Positions 1 through 8,938 of a DNA stretch of 64,000 bases are shown one piece after another (within the stretch, counting starts at the first letter, position 1; every line of letters begins with the position of its first letter). The DNA is from Imhoffiella purpurea. Lineage in GTDB: Bacteria; Pseudomonadota; Gammaproteobacteria; Chromatiales; Chromatiaceae. Position numbers and translations under genes: made by a program. Below the pieces are notes generated by a model. The model did no database searches. It had not been told where the DNA came from and worked only from the letters and a program-made list of their open reading frames with translations. Location of the stretch: assembly GCF_000585215.1 (NCBI RefSeq), contig NZ_AONC01000025.1, positions 124,001 to 188,000 on the forward strand, in the 5' to 3' direction.

Positions 1-259
1 CCTCGCCGCTGTATCCAGAGAGCACGGCCCTCAACCCGCCCGGATTGCATCGAGCGGCCTCCTGCAGTACCTGGACGCCGTTGCATCCGGGCATGCGCAT
101 ATCCGTGACCACCAGATCGTAGTCGGTTTCCCGCAGACGTCGGAGGGCCGCCAATGGGTCGCCTTCCAGGTCGAGTCGGTCGGTGTCCGGAAGGTTTCTC
201 AAGGTGCGCCGGATGGTGCGCAGAATGGCCGGCTCGTCGTCGACGAACAGGATCTTCAT
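1..259 (-). CDS. Response regulator receiver domain protein (3' end outside window)
   Basis: The gene starts with ATG at 259, preceded by a GGAGGAAAG ribosome binding site, and is cut by the left edge after about 86 codons. The visible part is a CheY-like receiver: a start of MKILFVDDEP with acidic pocket residues D7 and D8, probable phospho-acceptor D53 in VVTDMRMPG, and the conserved LSGY segment near the cut. The output domain lies outside the window, so its function (DNA binding, HD-GYP, cyclase or other) cannot be told. It follows the histidine kinase at 304-1197 on the same strand after 44 bases, so the two very probably form a two-component pair, with the kinase phosphorylating D53. 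Confidence 0.88.
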   Translation of the reverse strand, partial: MKILFVDDEPAILRTIRRTLRNLPDTDRLDLEGDPLAALRRLRETDYDLVVTDMRMPGCNGVQVLQEAARCNPGGLRAVLSGYSGE

Positions 260-303
260 GTCTTTCCTCCTAGCCTCGCGCTGCGTTCTCGCGGGTGGTG
301 TCT

Positions 304-1197
304 TCAAGAGCGTCCATCGGGCGACGGTCGGTGCGGATCCTCATCTGGCGGTTCGGTTGGCAGGGGCAGGAATACGCTGAATCTGGCCCCATCTCCGGGC
401 TCGCTCGAGAGCTCGATGCGTCCGCCGTGCGCGTGGACGATGTCGCGGCTGATCGAGAGTCCCAGGCCGGTTCCCTGTCCTGAGGGCTTGGTGGTGAAGA
501 AGGGGGTGAAGACCCGGTCCAGGTTTTCGGGGCCTATTCCGGGGCCGTCATCGGTGACGGTCAGGCGGACCTCCTTGCCGATCAGGGCGGTCTCGATATG
601 GATCTCGCCGAAGTTCCTGATCGCCTGGGAGGCGTTGACCAGAAGATTGAGGATCACCTGATTGATCTCGCCCGGCTTGCCGCTGAGGATGGGGAGGTCG
701 TCCAGTGACTGATGGACCTGCGCCTTGTACTTGAGTTCGTGCGAGGCCACCTTGAGTGCGTCGCGCACGCACTGGTTGAGGTCGAAAGGTTCTCCGTCCG
801 GCGAGTCGGCGCGCGCGAAGCCCCTCAATCCGCCGACGATGTCCTCCAATCGCTGGACCCCCTCTCGCGTGTCGGAAAAAAGCGGCTGGATGTCGTCGAG
901 GACCATGTCCAGGTCCTCGTCGCCGAGGGTCTCTGCGAGCCGCCTGCCCAGGCGGGTCTGGCCGGCCTCCATGTCCCGTGTCGACTCCGAGACGAGCTGC
1001 AGCAGGGGGCGCAGTATCTGGAGATATTCCTCCAGCATGATCAAATTGTTCTTGACGAATCCGATGGGGTTGTTGAGCTCATGGGCCACCCCGGCGGCGA
1101 GCGAGCCGAGTGCCGCCATCTTGCCCGATTGAATGAGCTGCTCGCGCAGCGCGTCGGTCTGGCTGCTGTACCGGTCGTCCTCTCGATCCTCGTTCAT
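304..1197 (-). CDS. Soluble sensor histidine kinase (NtrB-like HisKA/HATPase)
   Basis: A 297-residue kinase with a short N-terminal helical lead and no transmembrane segment. The H-box GVAHELNNPIG carries phospho-acceptor His39. The ATPase domain shows the N-box NLLVNASQAI, a G1 box DDGPGIG and a G2 box GTGLGLSIS, so all parts of a HisKA_4/NtrB-type transmitter are present. There is no recognisable PAS or GAF sensor, so input must come through a partner protein or the short N-terminal coiled coil. It is the upstream gene of a pair with the receiver at 1-259. The start ATG at 1197 has GAGG about a dozen bases upstream. The ligand or signal is unknown. Confidence 0.93.
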   Translation of the reverse strand: MNEDREDDRYSSQTDALREQLIQSGKMAALGSLAAGVAHELNNPIGFVKNNLIMLEEYLQILRPLLQLVSESTRDMEAGQTRLGRRLAETLGDEDLDMVLDDIQPLFSDTREGVQRLEDIVGGLRGFARADSPDGEPFDLNQCVRDALKVASHELKYKAQVHQSLDDLPILSGKPGEINQVILNLLVNASQAIRNFGEIHIETALIGKEVRLTVTDDGPGIGPENLDRVFTPFFTTKPSGQGTGLGLSISRDIVHAHGGRIELSSEPGDGARFSVFLPLPTEPPDEDPHRPSPDGRS

Positions 1198-1607
1198 CTC
1201 TCAACCTCGTTGCAGACATCTCGTTTGGAACTGGCTGGTGCGGTCCGATGTTCGTGCCCGGTCTCGTCAGGGGGTTACTTGTAAGTAGAGCCTCTTGCGT
1301 TCTCAGTCCAGGACCTCATGTAAAGCGACGATCCGTGTGTGAGCGATCATGCCGACGGTCGTACGATTATCGATCGAATCCGTGTCCGATTGTGAGGAGC
1401 CAGCGTCAAGGGGCCCGCCGGGGATAGCGCCCGAGCAGGGATCCGATCTCTGTCGGGACATTTGACGTCGCCTCGATCCAGGGGGCGGGCAAAGCGTTCG
1501 CGCCGTGGATGCCGGATCGTCCTCGGCACGAGAGGGTGTAGGGCGTGAAGGGTTGCCATCTGTCGCCACTGCTTCCCCTGTCTTACGGAATCAACCAATA
1601 ACACTGG
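1198..1607. other. Intergenic region between divergent kinase and chemoreceptor genes
   Basis: About 410 bases separate the divergent starts at 1197 and 1608, so both promoters must lie here. I see no convincing gene: the reading frames in it lack ribosome binding sites and overlap the flanking coding regions. A TAAA-N-CGAT arrangement near 1321-1347 recalls a flagellar sigma factor site but matches poorly. No repeats stand out. Confidence 0.5.
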
Positions 1608-3869
1608 ATGAAATCGCCCATGTCGTTGAAATCGATGTCTGTGAAGCAACGTCTGACGATGCTGGTGGCAGCCATGGCATTCGGTTTGCTTGTGGTCGCC
1701 GGTATCGGTGTCTACCAGATCGCACGCGTCTATGCGGCCGCCAACTTCGCGAACGACAATACGGTACCGGCCTTGACGGCATTGAACGAACTGATCGTTG
1801 GGATAGAACGCGAGCGTATCAGAACCATGCGACATGTCTTCGTCGCAGAAAGCGCGGCGGAAATCGCCGATATTGACCGTTCCATCGCTGGCGCCGAGCA
1901 GGACATTCAAGCCGCGTTCGATGCCTACGAGCCGACCATCGTCGATGCGGAGGATCGGCGGCGCTTCGAGGAGGTCCTCTCCCATTTCAGGCGGTTCGAG
2001 GTGGCGCAGGCTCCGGTGCTGGATGCCTCGCGCTCCAATGAAAAGGGACTGGCGCGCGAGCGTTTTCTGTCTTTCGACGAGGCCGGCAAGGCGTTGGAAA
2101 CGGAAATTCACGATTTCATCGAATACAACATCGGGCTTGGCCAGAAGGGTGCCGCCGATGCCAGGGACATCAGGGATCGGCAACTCTTCGTCATGACGGC
2201 GGTAGCCGGACTGACCCTTCTCGCGGCTATCCTGATCGGGGCCTGGATGATCAGGCATCTCATGGGACAACTGGGCGGGGAGCCCGCCTATGCTGCGGAG
2301 ATCGCCAACAAGATGGCCGCCGGCGAACTGGTGGATTTCCAGATTCGGCCGGGCGACAAGGAGAGCGTGTTGGCGGCGATGCACCGTATCCTGTCGACGC
2401 TCAAGGAGTTCGTTTCGGCCCAGCAGGAGAACGCGAGGCAGCACGACCTGGGGATGATCGACCACCAGATCCCGGTCGAGCGTTTCCATGGCGTTTACGC
2501 CCAGATGGCGCACTCCATCAACGAACTGGTGAAGGCCCACATCGCGGTCAAGATGCGGGTGGTCGAGGTCGTGAGCCGTTACGCGGTGGGCGATCTGTCG
2601 GTCGATATGGATCGGCTTCCCGGCCGCAAGGCCGAGATCACGAAGGCGATCGATGGCGTCAAGGCGAGTCTCGAGGCCGTCAACGGTCAGATCAAGGAAT
2701 TGGTGGAGGCTGCCGTGGCGGGCGATTTCAAGGCCCGAGGCGACGCCGAGCGCTTCCAGCACGAATTCAGGGAGATGGTCGAAGGTCTGAACCGTCTCAT
2801 GGACATCAGCGACGTCGGGCTCGGCGAGGTCTCTCGCATCCTGGAAGCCCTGGCGAAGGGCGACCTGACCCAGCGTATCGAGGGCGATTACCAGGGGACC
2901 TTCGGCCGCTTGCAGAAGGATTCCAACGGAACGGTGGCGCGTCTGCGCGAGGTCGTGGGTCAGATCATGGACTCCACCGAGGAGATCGATCGCGCAGCCA
3001 AGGAGATCGCGGCGGGCAATCAGGACCTGTCGAGCCGGACCGAGTCCCAGGCCAGCAGTCTGGAAGAGACGGCCAGCGCGATGGAGGAATTGAGTTCGAC
3101 GGTCAAGCAGAATGCCGAGAACGCCCGCCTTGCGAACGATCTCGCTCAGTCGTCGAACGCGAGTGTCGCGCGCGGAGGCGATCTGGTGCGCCGGGTCGTT
3201 TCGACCATGACCGAGATCCAGGACAGCTCGCGTCGGATCGCCGACATCATCACCGTGATCGACGGTATCGCCTTCCAGACCAATATCCTGGCGCTGAACG
3301 CCGCGGTCGAGGCCGCGCGCGCGGGCGAGCAGGGCCGAGGGTTCGCGGTCGTCGCCGGCGAGGTTCGCAGTCTGGCTCAGCGCAGCGCCACGGCGGCCAA
3401 GGAGATCAAGGATCTGATCGCCGAATCGGTCAATCGGATCGACGAGGGTGCGACCCTGGTGAACGAGGCGGGCACGGCGATCGAGGAGGTGGTGACCAGC
3501 TCGACTCAGGTGGCGACCCTGGTGACCGAGATCTCTTCGGCGAGCCGCGAGCAGAGCACGGGCATCGAGCAGGTCGCGCAGGCGATCGGTCAGATGGACG
3601 AGATGACGCAGCAGAACGCCGCGCTGGTGGAACAGGCGGCGGCCGCGGCCGAGAGCCTCGAGGAGCAGACCAATGGTCTGGTGCGCTCGATGAACCTGTT
3701 CCAGTTGGGGGCCGGGTCGGACACGCAGGCTCTCGTCGCGTCAACCTCGAAGCCGGTGGCTCGGCCCGCGCCCAAGCCGGTTTCTCGGCCCGTCAAACAG
3801 GTTCCTGCTCCGGTACGACCAAAGACGGCCCAGGCTGCCGGCGCCGAAGACGAATGGGACGAGTTCTGA
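1608..3869 (+). CDS. Methyl-accepting chemotaxis protein with CheR/CheB tether-like tail
   Basis: A 753-residue transmembrane chemoreceptor that would relay periplasmic signals to CheA/CheW. TM1 is at about residues 16-38, a four-helix-bundle-like periplasmic domain follows (about 40-192), and TM2 spans about 193-215. A long cytoplasmic part with repeated HAMP-like segments leads to the signalling hairpin, whose tip (about 553-590) has the hallmark [20 protein letters not shown]. The last six residues are DEWDEF, similar to the W-x-x-F pentapeptide that tethers the methyltransferase CheR and methylesterase CheB, so this is probably a high-abundance, self-adapting receptor. ATG at 1608 is used; an ATG at 1620 is an alternative. 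A strong hairpin terminator follows at 3909. No other chemotaxis gene is adjacent. Confidence 0.95.
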   Translation: MKSPMSLKSMSVKQRLTMLVAAMAFGLLVVAGIGVYQIARVYAAANFANDNTVPALTALNELIVGIERERIRTMRHVFVAESAAEIADIDRSIAGAEQDIQAAFDAYEPTIVDAEDRRRFEEVLSHFRRFEVAQAPVLDASRSNEKGLARERFLSFDEAGKALETEIHDFIEYNIGLGQKGAADARDIRDRQLFVMTAVAGLTLLAAILIGAWMIRHLMGQLGGEPAYAAEIANKMAAGELVDFQIRPGDKESVLAAMHRILSTLKEFVSAQQENARQHDLGMIDHQIPVERFHGVYAQMAHSINELVKAHIAVKMRVVEVVSRYAVGDLSVDMDRLPGRKAEITKAIDGVKASLEAVNGQIKELVEAAVAGDFKARGDAERFQHEFREMVEGLNRLMDISDVGLGEVSRILEALAKGDLTQRIEGDYQGTFGRLQKDSNGTVARLREVVGQIMDSTEEIDRAAKEIAAGNQDLSSRTESQASSLEETASAMEELSSTVKQNAENARLANDLAQSSNASVARGGDLVRRVVSTMTEIQDSSRRIADIITVIDGIAFQTNILALNAAVEAARAGEQGRGFAVVAGEVRSLAQRSATAAKEIKDLIAESVNRIDEGATLVNEAGTAIEEVVTSSTQVATLVTEISSASREQSTGIEQVAQAIGQMDEMTQQNAALVEQAAAAAESLEEQTNGLVRSMNLFQLGAGSDTQALVASTSKPVARPAPKPVSRPVKQVPAPVRPKTAQAAGAEDEWDEF

Positions 3870-3908
3870 TTCTAACCTCGGTTTTCTCGATGGCGACTGT
3901 CGCGCCCG

Positions 3909-3947
3909 AGCCGATCGAATGCCCCGCAGGCATTCGATCGGCTTTTC
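3909..3947 (+). terminator. Rho-independent terminator after the chemoreceptor gene
   Basis: A perfect 15-base inverted repeat (3909-3923 with 3929-3943) has a 5-base loop ccgca and is followed by a T-run on the plus strand. It lies 40 bases after the chemoreceptor stop and just past the end of the convergent porin gene. The minus strand shows no T-run after the stem, so it serves the plus-strand gene. Confidence 0.85.
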
Positions 3948-3948
3948 T

Positions 3949-5319
3949 CTACCAGCTGTAGTTCAGCTGCATGCGAACGAAGAAGGAGTCGTTCTGACGG
4001 CTGTCGGCGTAATAGTCGCCCGGCATCAGATACTCGGCGACTAGGTGTCCCGAAAGGTTCTTGTTGAACTTGGTGCGGACCCACCCGGTGAAGAGATGGC
4101 CGCGGAAGTCGCCGTCGCCCGAGATCAGAGCCGTCTGATAGGCGTAGCTCGGATATTCCTCGGCGGCCCAGAGTGCGTGGTAGTCGAGCGAGACCTTGGT
4201 CGTCGAATGCACCTGGGCGCTCCAGCCGGCGTTGAGATGATGGAGGTTGGTCGCGCCGCCCACCCGGCTGTCGAGCGGCCACTGGTAGATCATCAGCTCG
4301 CTCCACTGGGGCCAGCGCGACCAGAGCGGATCGAACCCCTCGTCGTCCTCGCTGTCCGGATCGTCGCCCGACAGATACTCGTAGCCCAGATGCAGCGCGT
4401 TGTTCAGCGGGTCGTTGAGGCTGTAGGTCAGGCGGCTGTTGAGTCCGAAGGCGCTGAGGTCGCGGTCGTTGCGGGTGCCCCATTCATAGACGAACTCGGC
4501 GCGCAGCCCGAGATTCTCGGTCAGCTTGGTGTCGGCGCGCGCTCCGAGGGCATAGATGTCGGCCGAGTTGCTCGGCGAGGCGAACGGATAGCCGTTGTTG
4601 ACGCGCAGGTTGCCGGGCGTGTCGTTCGGCGCGTCGTGCTTGTAGATGAAATAGCCGTCCAGGTCGCCGTCCAGCAGAGACTTGTTATTGGCGTAGAGGA
4701 CGACGCCGGTCTCCTGCTGTTCGGTCTGGTCCTCGAGCTCCCCGTTGAGCGACTGTGGGAAGCGTCCGGTGTCGGGGTTCTGGTCGATGTAGATGAGATC
4801 GAAGGTGGTGCCGATGGCCTCGGCGGTGTAGGTGGCGCGCGCGGCATCGAAATAGAAAGTTCGGGAGCCGTCGAGCGGCGTTCCATCCATGATCAGCCAG
4901 CCGTTGCCGATCATGATCTCCTGGCGGCCGATTCGGGCCGAGAGCGGCAGTCCGGCGATGTTCTTGGCGTCGAGATGCAGGAGATCGAAGAAGATGCCTC
5001 CGCTGTACCAGTTCTCGAGCGCCGGATAATCGGAGCGGTTCGGCGACTGGTAGTGCCGCCCCTCCCAGGCCAGCCGGGCCTTGACCGAGATGTTCTGGTC
5101 GAAGGCATAGTCGCCCCATAGACGGGCGCGCAGCCGCTCGAAGGTGCGGTCGGCGGTCTTGCTGTCGGCGTCGAGACCGATATTGTCGACGAAGATCTGC
5201 CGCAGGCGCACGTCTCCGCCCCAGGTGAATGGCGATGTCGTTTCTTCGGCGACGGCCGTGGTGCAGCAGAGGGCTGCGGTCAGTCCCCCGATCAGGAATG
5301 TCGTTGTCTTAGAGCTCAT
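3949..5319 (-). CDS. Alginate-export-type outer membrane beta-barrel porin
   Basis: A 456-residue secreted protein. Residues 1-24 form a signal peptide ending in TTAVAEE. The rest is rich in alternating aromatic/polar strands (for example LRARLWGDYAF, ARIGRQEIMIGNGWLI, GHLVAEYLMPGDYY), and it ends in LNYSW, a terminal aromatic residue typical of BAM-recognised barrels. The GRQEI...GNGW region is characteristic of the alginate_exp/porin family. It is the last gene of a minus-strand operon after a sodium:solute symporter and a 56-residue accessory peptide; its ATG at 5319 lies inside the end of the peptide gene (11-base overlap), implying translational coupling. I infer it is the outer-membrane pore for the solute carried by the symporter. 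The substrate is unknown; the family name does not prove alginate. Confidence 0.85.
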   Translation of the reverse strand: MSSKTTTFLIGGLTAALCCTTAVAEETTSPFTWGGDVRLRQIFVDNIGLDADSKTADRTFERLRARLWGDYAFDQNISVKARLAWEGRHYQSPNRSDYPALENWYSGGIFFDLLHLDAKNIAGLPLSARIGRQEIMIGNGWLIMDGTPLDGSRTFYFDAARATYTAEAIGTTFDLIYIDQNPDTGRFPQSLNGELEDQTEQQETGVVLYANNKSLLDGDLDGYFIYKHDAPNDTPGNLRVNNGYPFASPSNSADIYALGARADTKLTENLGLRAEFVYEWGTRNDRDLSAFGLNSRLTYSLNDPLNNALHLGYEYLSGDDPDSEDDEGFDPLWSRWPQWSELMIYQWPLDSRVGGATNLHHLNAGWSAQVHSTTKVSLDYHALWAAEEYPSYAYQTALISGDGDFRGHLFTGWVRTKFNKNLSGHLVAEYLMPGDYYADSRQNDSFFVRMQLNYSW

Positions 5320-5479
5320 CGTCTACCTTCTTTTCTTCTAGCGCCCATTGGCGGTCCTCGTTGGTAATCTCATCGCGCGCGGCGTTGCGGCGTGCCAGCC
5401 CGTAGAACAGGCTCGCCAGGGTCGCCGCGACGATGCCGAAATAGGCGATCAGCACGAAGGGGTCATCGATACCAATCAT
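5309..5479 (-). CDS. Symporter small accessory protein (56 aa, one TM)
   Basis: ATG at 5479 has GGAGG 9 bases upstream and opens a 56-codon frame ending TAA at 5309-5311. Residues 8-28 (VLIAYFGIVAATLASLFYGL) form one transmembrane helix, and a charged, Glu/Lys-rich cytoplasmic tail follows. The motif 'IDDPF...YFG...ASL.YG' is that of the small accessory peptides encoded directly after sodium:solute symporters. It sits 14 bases after the symporter stop and overlaps the porin start by 11 bases. It presumably associates with the symporter in the inner membrane, but its mechanistic role is not established. Confidence 0.88.
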   Translation of the reverse strand: MIGIDDPFVLIAYFGIVAATLASLFYGLARRNAARDEITNEDRQWALEEKKVDDEL

Positions 5480-5493
5480 GTTTCACGGCCTCC

Positions 5494-7332
5494 TCAGCGT
5501 TTTTTTTCGGGGAAGCAGCGGCGCAGGTGCTCCGCGTCCGGTGGGGTGGTGAAGGCACTGACCAGCATGAGGGTCAGGGCCGCCGCCGGCAGGGCCACGA
5601 TGATCGGATCGACCGAGGGCCAGTTGGGATGGTCGGCCAGGATGCTGGTCTTGCCTCCCGTGACCAGCTGGACCAATCCGATCGCGGCCGCCTCCTTGGA
5701 CTTCACAAGCAGCAGCCAGAACAGCGAGACGCCCATGCCGACGACCATCGAGGCCAGCGCGCCGACGCGCGTCACCCTTCGCGAGAAGAGTCCGCCGATA
5801 TAGGCGGGCAGGAAGCTGGCGGCGCAGAGGCCGAAGAAGATGGCGGTGAAGCGGGCGACGACGTATTCCTGGCGCACCGTGTAGCTGATGGTGACCGCGA
5901 TCAGCAGGCCGAGCACGATGGCCGTGCGCATGACCAGCAGGCTGGGTTCGCGGCTCTGTCCCTTGTCGCCGATGCGCTCGTAGAGATCGCGTCCGGCCGC
6001 CGTTCCGATGGTGTGGAACTGGCTGGAGATGGTGCTCATGGCCGCCGCCAGCAGGGCGAGGAAGAAGATGACGCCGAACCAGTGCGGCAGCGCCGCCGAG
6101 ATGAAGGCGGGGATGATCCGGTCGGCGTCGCCTTGGACGTAGGTCACCGCGGTCGAACGGCCGCCGACCAGCTCGAAGTCCTGGCCCGAGGCGTCCCGGG
6201 CCTGGCTGTGCTCGGTTACGATGAGCGCAGCCTTGGCTGGAGACTGGGTCTTGGCACTGATGACCGGCTCCCAGTCGCCCGCGTCGTTCTGCTTCATCAG
6301 CTCGACCAGGGCGCGATCCTTCTCGGCGTCGATGACCTGGACCACCTTGCCGTGCAGGATGGGACCGTTCTGGGCGAACCAGGCGTTGGAGAGACTGCCG
6401 ACCAGGAAGGGCGTGCCGGTCATCAGCATGATGAAGACGGCGCCGATCGGCACGGCCCGGTCCAGCTCGCGCCGGCTGCGCACCGTCATGAAGCGCACCA
6501 CCAGCTGGGGCTGGGCGAGCACGCCGATGCCGACGCCGAGGATGATGGAGGTGATGACGATCCACCAGAGGTCGTAGGATTTGTCGCCCCAGCCGAAGGC
6601 CGGCATGGCGGTCCAGCCCTCGTGCCCCATGGCCTTGAGCGGTCCGGGAACCATGTCCGCCATGTCGGTCAGATAGCGGTGCCCCTCGGTGATGCCCCCC
6701 AGGCTCGAATAGGTGAAGACGAGCAGGAAGATCATGGCGAGTGCCATGACGAACCCCTGGAAGGTGTCGGTGTACATGACCGCCTTGAGTCCGCCGGGGA
6801 TGACGTAGGCGGCGGTGATGACCGCGAAGATCAGCAGTGCGACCTCGAAATCGATCCCGAACTGGGTGGCGGCGAAGATGCTGCCGCCGGTCATGACCGC
6901 GGCCGAATAGAGCGGCATGAAGAGAAAGATGAGCGCCCCGGCGAAGATCTGGATGGCCCGGCTCTGGTAGCGCAGCCCGAGGAACTCGGGGAAGGTATGG
7001 GCGCCCAGATGGTGGCCGAGTCGGCGGGTCGGTTCTCCGAACAGCGTGAAGGCGATGAGGATGCCGACCGCGATGTTCAGGAATGTGAGCCAGAGCAGGC
7101 TCATGCCGAAGAGTCCGGCCACCCCGCCGAAACCGACGATGGCCGCGGTCGAGATGAAGGTCGCCCCGTAGGAAACCGCCATGATGATCGGGTGTGCGGA
7201 ACGTCCGCCGACGAGAAAATCGGCCGCCGAGCGTGTTCCCCGATAGCCGAGCCAGCCCAGGTAGCCGGTGGCGAGCAGGTAGGCAAGAATGACGAGGATG
7301 TCGATCCAGCCCACCGAAGGATTTCCGGCCAT
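5494..7332 (-). CDS. Sodium:solute symporter (SSS family)
   Basis: A 612-residue inner-membrane transporter of the SSS/LeuT-fold superfamily, using the sodium gradient to import a small solute. The N-terminal signature is clear: TGYLGWLGYRGTRSAADFLVGGR, then AVSYGATFISTAAIVGFGG. About 12-13 hydrophobic helices can be traced. An extra soluble segment of roughly 85 residues (about 320-405), with many charged residues, interrupts the membrane core before FFLALLAAAMSTISSQFHT, longer than in typical acetate or proline carriers. It heads an operon with its small accessory peptide and a porin, an inner-plus-outer-membrane uptake route. ATG at 7332 has a GGGGG ribosome binding site. A palindrome at 7443-7459 may regulate it. 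Substrate unknown; monocarboxylate is a guess from family context. Confidence 0.9.
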   Translation of the reverse strand: MAGNPSVGWIDILVILAYLLATGYLGWLGYRGTRSAADFLVGGRSAHPIIMAVSYGATFISTAAIVGFGGVAGLFGMSLLWLTFLNIAVGILIAFTLFGEPTRRLGHHLGAHTFPEFLGLRYQSRAIQIFAGALIFLFMPLYSAAVMTGGSIFAATQFGIDFEVALLIFAVITAAYVIPGGLKAVMYTDTFQGFVMALAMIFLLVFTYSSLGGITEGHRYLTDMADMVPGPLKAMGHEGWTAMPAFGWGDKSYDLWWIVITSIILGVGIGVLAQPQLVVRFMTVRSRRELDRAVPIGAVFIMLMTGTPFLVGSLSNAWFAQNGPILHGKVVQVIDAEKDRALVELMKQNDAGDWEPVISAKTQSPAKAALIVTEHSQARDASGQDFELVGGRSTAVTYVQGDADRIIPAFISAALPHWFGVIFFLALLAAAMSTISSQFHTIGTAAGRDLYERIGDKGQSREPSLLVMRTAIVLGLLIAVTISYTVRQEYVVARFTAIFFGLCAASFLPAYIGGLFSRRVTRVGALASMVVGMGVSLFWLLLVKSKEAAAIGLVQLVTGGKTSILADHPNWPSVDPIIVALPAAALTLMLVSAFTTPPDAEHLRRCFPEKKR

Positions 7333-7442
7333 GTTTCCCCCTATTTTCGTTGATTTTTAGGTCTTTGCGATCGCGGGGGCGAAAAATACCCTGATCACTG
7401 AGGGCATTTATATAGATCCAGCGCATGAAAATGACGCTTTTG

Positions 7443-7459
7443 TGAGGATTTTGTCCTCA
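7443..7459. promoter_or_regulatory. Possible operator palindrome between symporter and thioesterase genes
   Basis: TGAGGA and TCCTCA form perfect 6-base arms around a 5-base centre. The site lies in the 159-base gap between divergent starts (7332 and 7492), about 33 bases before the thioesterase start. Its size and symmetry suit a dimeric regulator such as a GntR-type protein, but no such regulator is encoded in the window. It could also be a simple RNA hairpin in the thioesterase leader. Confidence 0.35.
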
Positions 7460-7491
7460 ATTGGCACGCTTGTAATATCGGGAGCTCAGAC

Positions 7492-7845
7492 TTGGAGACG
7501 TATACGGTCGTCAGACCTGAACATCTGAACCACTATGGCCATCTGTTCGGTGGCTGTTTGTTGAAATGGGTCGATGAGATCGCCTGGATCGCCGCGAGCC
7601 GGGACAATCCGGGTTGCCGGTTCGTGACGGTCGGCATGGATCGGGTCGAATTCCACCGCGGGGTGCACTCTGGAACGGTGCTGCGGTTCGATGCGGTCGA
7701 AAGCTGTCGCGGACGGACGTCGCTGACCTATTCGGTCACGGTATTCGCGGATGACTTGGAAACGGGCGAGGAGGAATCCATCTTCTCCACCTGTATCACA
7801 TTCGTGCGTCTCGACGAGTCGGGCCGGAAGATGCCTCTCGGCTGA
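7492..7845 (+). CDS. Hotdog-fold acyl-CoA thioesterase (YciA/BFIT-like)
   Basis: A 117-residue single-hotdog protein. The start MET-YTVVRPEHLNHYGHLFGGCLLKWVDEIAWIAA contains the N-x-x-G-x-x-F/M-GG pattern (Asn13, GG at 20-21) and the catalytic-type Asp28 of the acyl-CoA thioesterase II/YciA group. The RVEFHRGVHSGTVLRFDAV segment is the usual second strand pair. It would hydrolyse an acyl-CoA thioester in the cytoplasm; the acyl chain cannot be told. No ATG precedes the conserved region, so TTG at 7492 is taken as start, with GGGAG 7 bases upstream. It is a single gene, divergent from the symporter operon. Confidence 0.85.
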   Translation: METYTVVRPEHLNHYGHLFGGCLLKWVDEIAWIAASRDNPGCRFVTVGMDRVEFHRGVHSGTVLRFDAVESCRGRTSLTYSVTVFADDLETGEEESIFSTCITFVRLDESGRKMPLG

Positions 7846-7900
7846 GACGCGGTCGGCCCGGGATGGGCGTATGGTCCGCCGTTCAGGATCCGGCGGGCTC

Positions 7901-7927
7901 GCCCCTCTCCCTGATTGGGAGAGGGGC
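7901..7927. repeat. Perfect 11-base inverted repeat (hairpin) downstream of thioesterase gene
   Basis: The stem gcccctctccc pairs with gggagaggggc around a 5-base loop. It lies 56 bases after the thioesterase stop and 107 bases past the end of the convergent membrane-protein gene. There is no T-run after either arm, so it may be a factor-independent 3'-end hairpin or a dispersed intergenic palindrome rather than a classical terminator. Confidence 0.55.
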
Positions 7928-8034
7928 CGTGTCTTCGTCGATTGCCGCGGAGGGCTTGGCTCTCTCTGACGCCTCGGAGAGGCGAATGTACGAGTCCTGA
8001 CCCGGGAACTAAGGTCGATGCCTCCGTTAGGTGC

Positions 8035-8631
8035 TTACGAGCGGCGCTTGGCGGCGATGGAGGCGCGGGTGGTGATCAGCATGAAGGCGGTGAGGACGAA
8101 CGCGGCGGCCGCGATGCCGATGATCATGCTCAAGGGCTTGGTTTGGGCGTCAGCGATCCCCAGTCTGTCGCCGACGGGCTGAAGGATGGCGGTATTGCTC
8201 GGATCGACCAGAAGATAGCCGCAGAGGCCGAGGAAGGCGCCGAAGAGCAGCATTTTCCAATCCATGTTCAGGCCCGTGGCGATTGCCAACAGGGCGACGA
8301 GGAACATGAGTGCGAATGTGGTCTTCTGGGCTCCGAGCGAGGTGTCGGCCCCGAGGGTCTGAAGCAGCGACAGCAGCCAGATGAAGCCGCCCCAGATGAT
8401 GACCTGCTTGATGAGATAGATGAGACGCCACTGACCGTTCGCGTAGGCCGATCCCCAGCCGGAGATGAGTGCGACGACGGCGGCGAGGGGGACGAACATT
8501 TCCCAATACTTGACGGTGCCTGCCATATCCTCTCGGCTGAGCCAGACGAGAACGACTGTGCAGACGTAGAGGACGATGAATGGCAACAGCGCGAGCATCA
8601 ACGAACTTTGTTTTTTACCTGCGTTGGACAC
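8035..8631 (-). CDS. Small multi-pass membrane protein, unknown function
   Basis: A 198-residue protein, if the GTG at 8631 is used. That GTG has a perfect AGGAGG 6 bases upstream, whereas the longer frame to 8712 has no such site. Five or six hydrophobic helices are evident (LLPFIVLYVCTVVLVWL, FVPLAAVVALISGWG, VIIWGGFIWLLSLLQ, ALMFLVALLAIATGL, MLLFGAFLGLCGYLLV, IIGIAAAAFVLTAFMLI). There is no catalytic motif, no recognised family and no clear operon partner; it is divergent from the alpha-2-macroglobulin gene across 307 bases. The C-terminus TTRASIAAKRRS is basic, suggesting a cytoplasmic end. Probable inner-membrane protein; function not assignable from sequence. Confidence 0.75.
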   Translation of the reverse strand: MSNAGKKQSSLMLALLPFIVLYVCTVVLVWLSREDMAGTVKYWEMFVPLAAVVALISGWGSAYANGQWRLIYLIKQVIIWGGFIWLLSLLQTLGADTSLGAQKTTFALMFLVALLAIATGLNMDWKMLLFGAFLGLCGYLLVDPSNTAILQPVGDRLGIADAQTKPLSMIIGIAAAAFVLTAFMLITTRASIAAKRRS

Positions 8632-8938
8632 GACGAACCCTCCTGAATGGGTCAGTGTGGTAAATGGCCGATGGCCTTGGTTAACTGCGCGCGAGACCAT
8701 CGATGAGGTCAAGCGCTTCGATATTAACCCTTACCGAAACTGCGTGTTAAGGGAAAAAACGCGCCTCTTTCGGGTCATTCCACCCTCCTGAAGCCCCCAA
8801 TCCACCCCAAGTTCAGCGATTCACGCGATTTTTCGGCGCCTTTACCGCCGTCTGGCGACCAACTAGAGTTGGTCCGTGGGATCATCGGCTTTCCGTATTT
8901 TCGACTCCAAGGGTTCGTTTTATCAAAGGGGTAGCGCC
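8632..8938. other. Intergenic region, divergent promoters
   Basis: These 307 bases separate the GTG of the small membrane protein from the ATG of the alpha-2-macroglobulin. They are less GC-rich than the genes. A 7-base stem hairpin (8857-8863 with 8868-8874, loop taga) lies 65 bases before the downstream start, where it could be part of the leader RNA. No small gene or known RNA was recognised. Confidence 0.45.

Noticed and set aside
1321-1347. Flagellar sigma-28 promoter for the chemoreceptor
   Set aside because: The -10-like half matches 5 of 8 consensus bases at best with wrong spacing, and it is about 260 bases from the start.
5309-5319. Frameshift joining the accessory peptide and porin genes
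   Set aside because: The overlap joins a peptide with its own stop to a porin with its own signal peptide, so two separate proteins with coupled translation explain it better.
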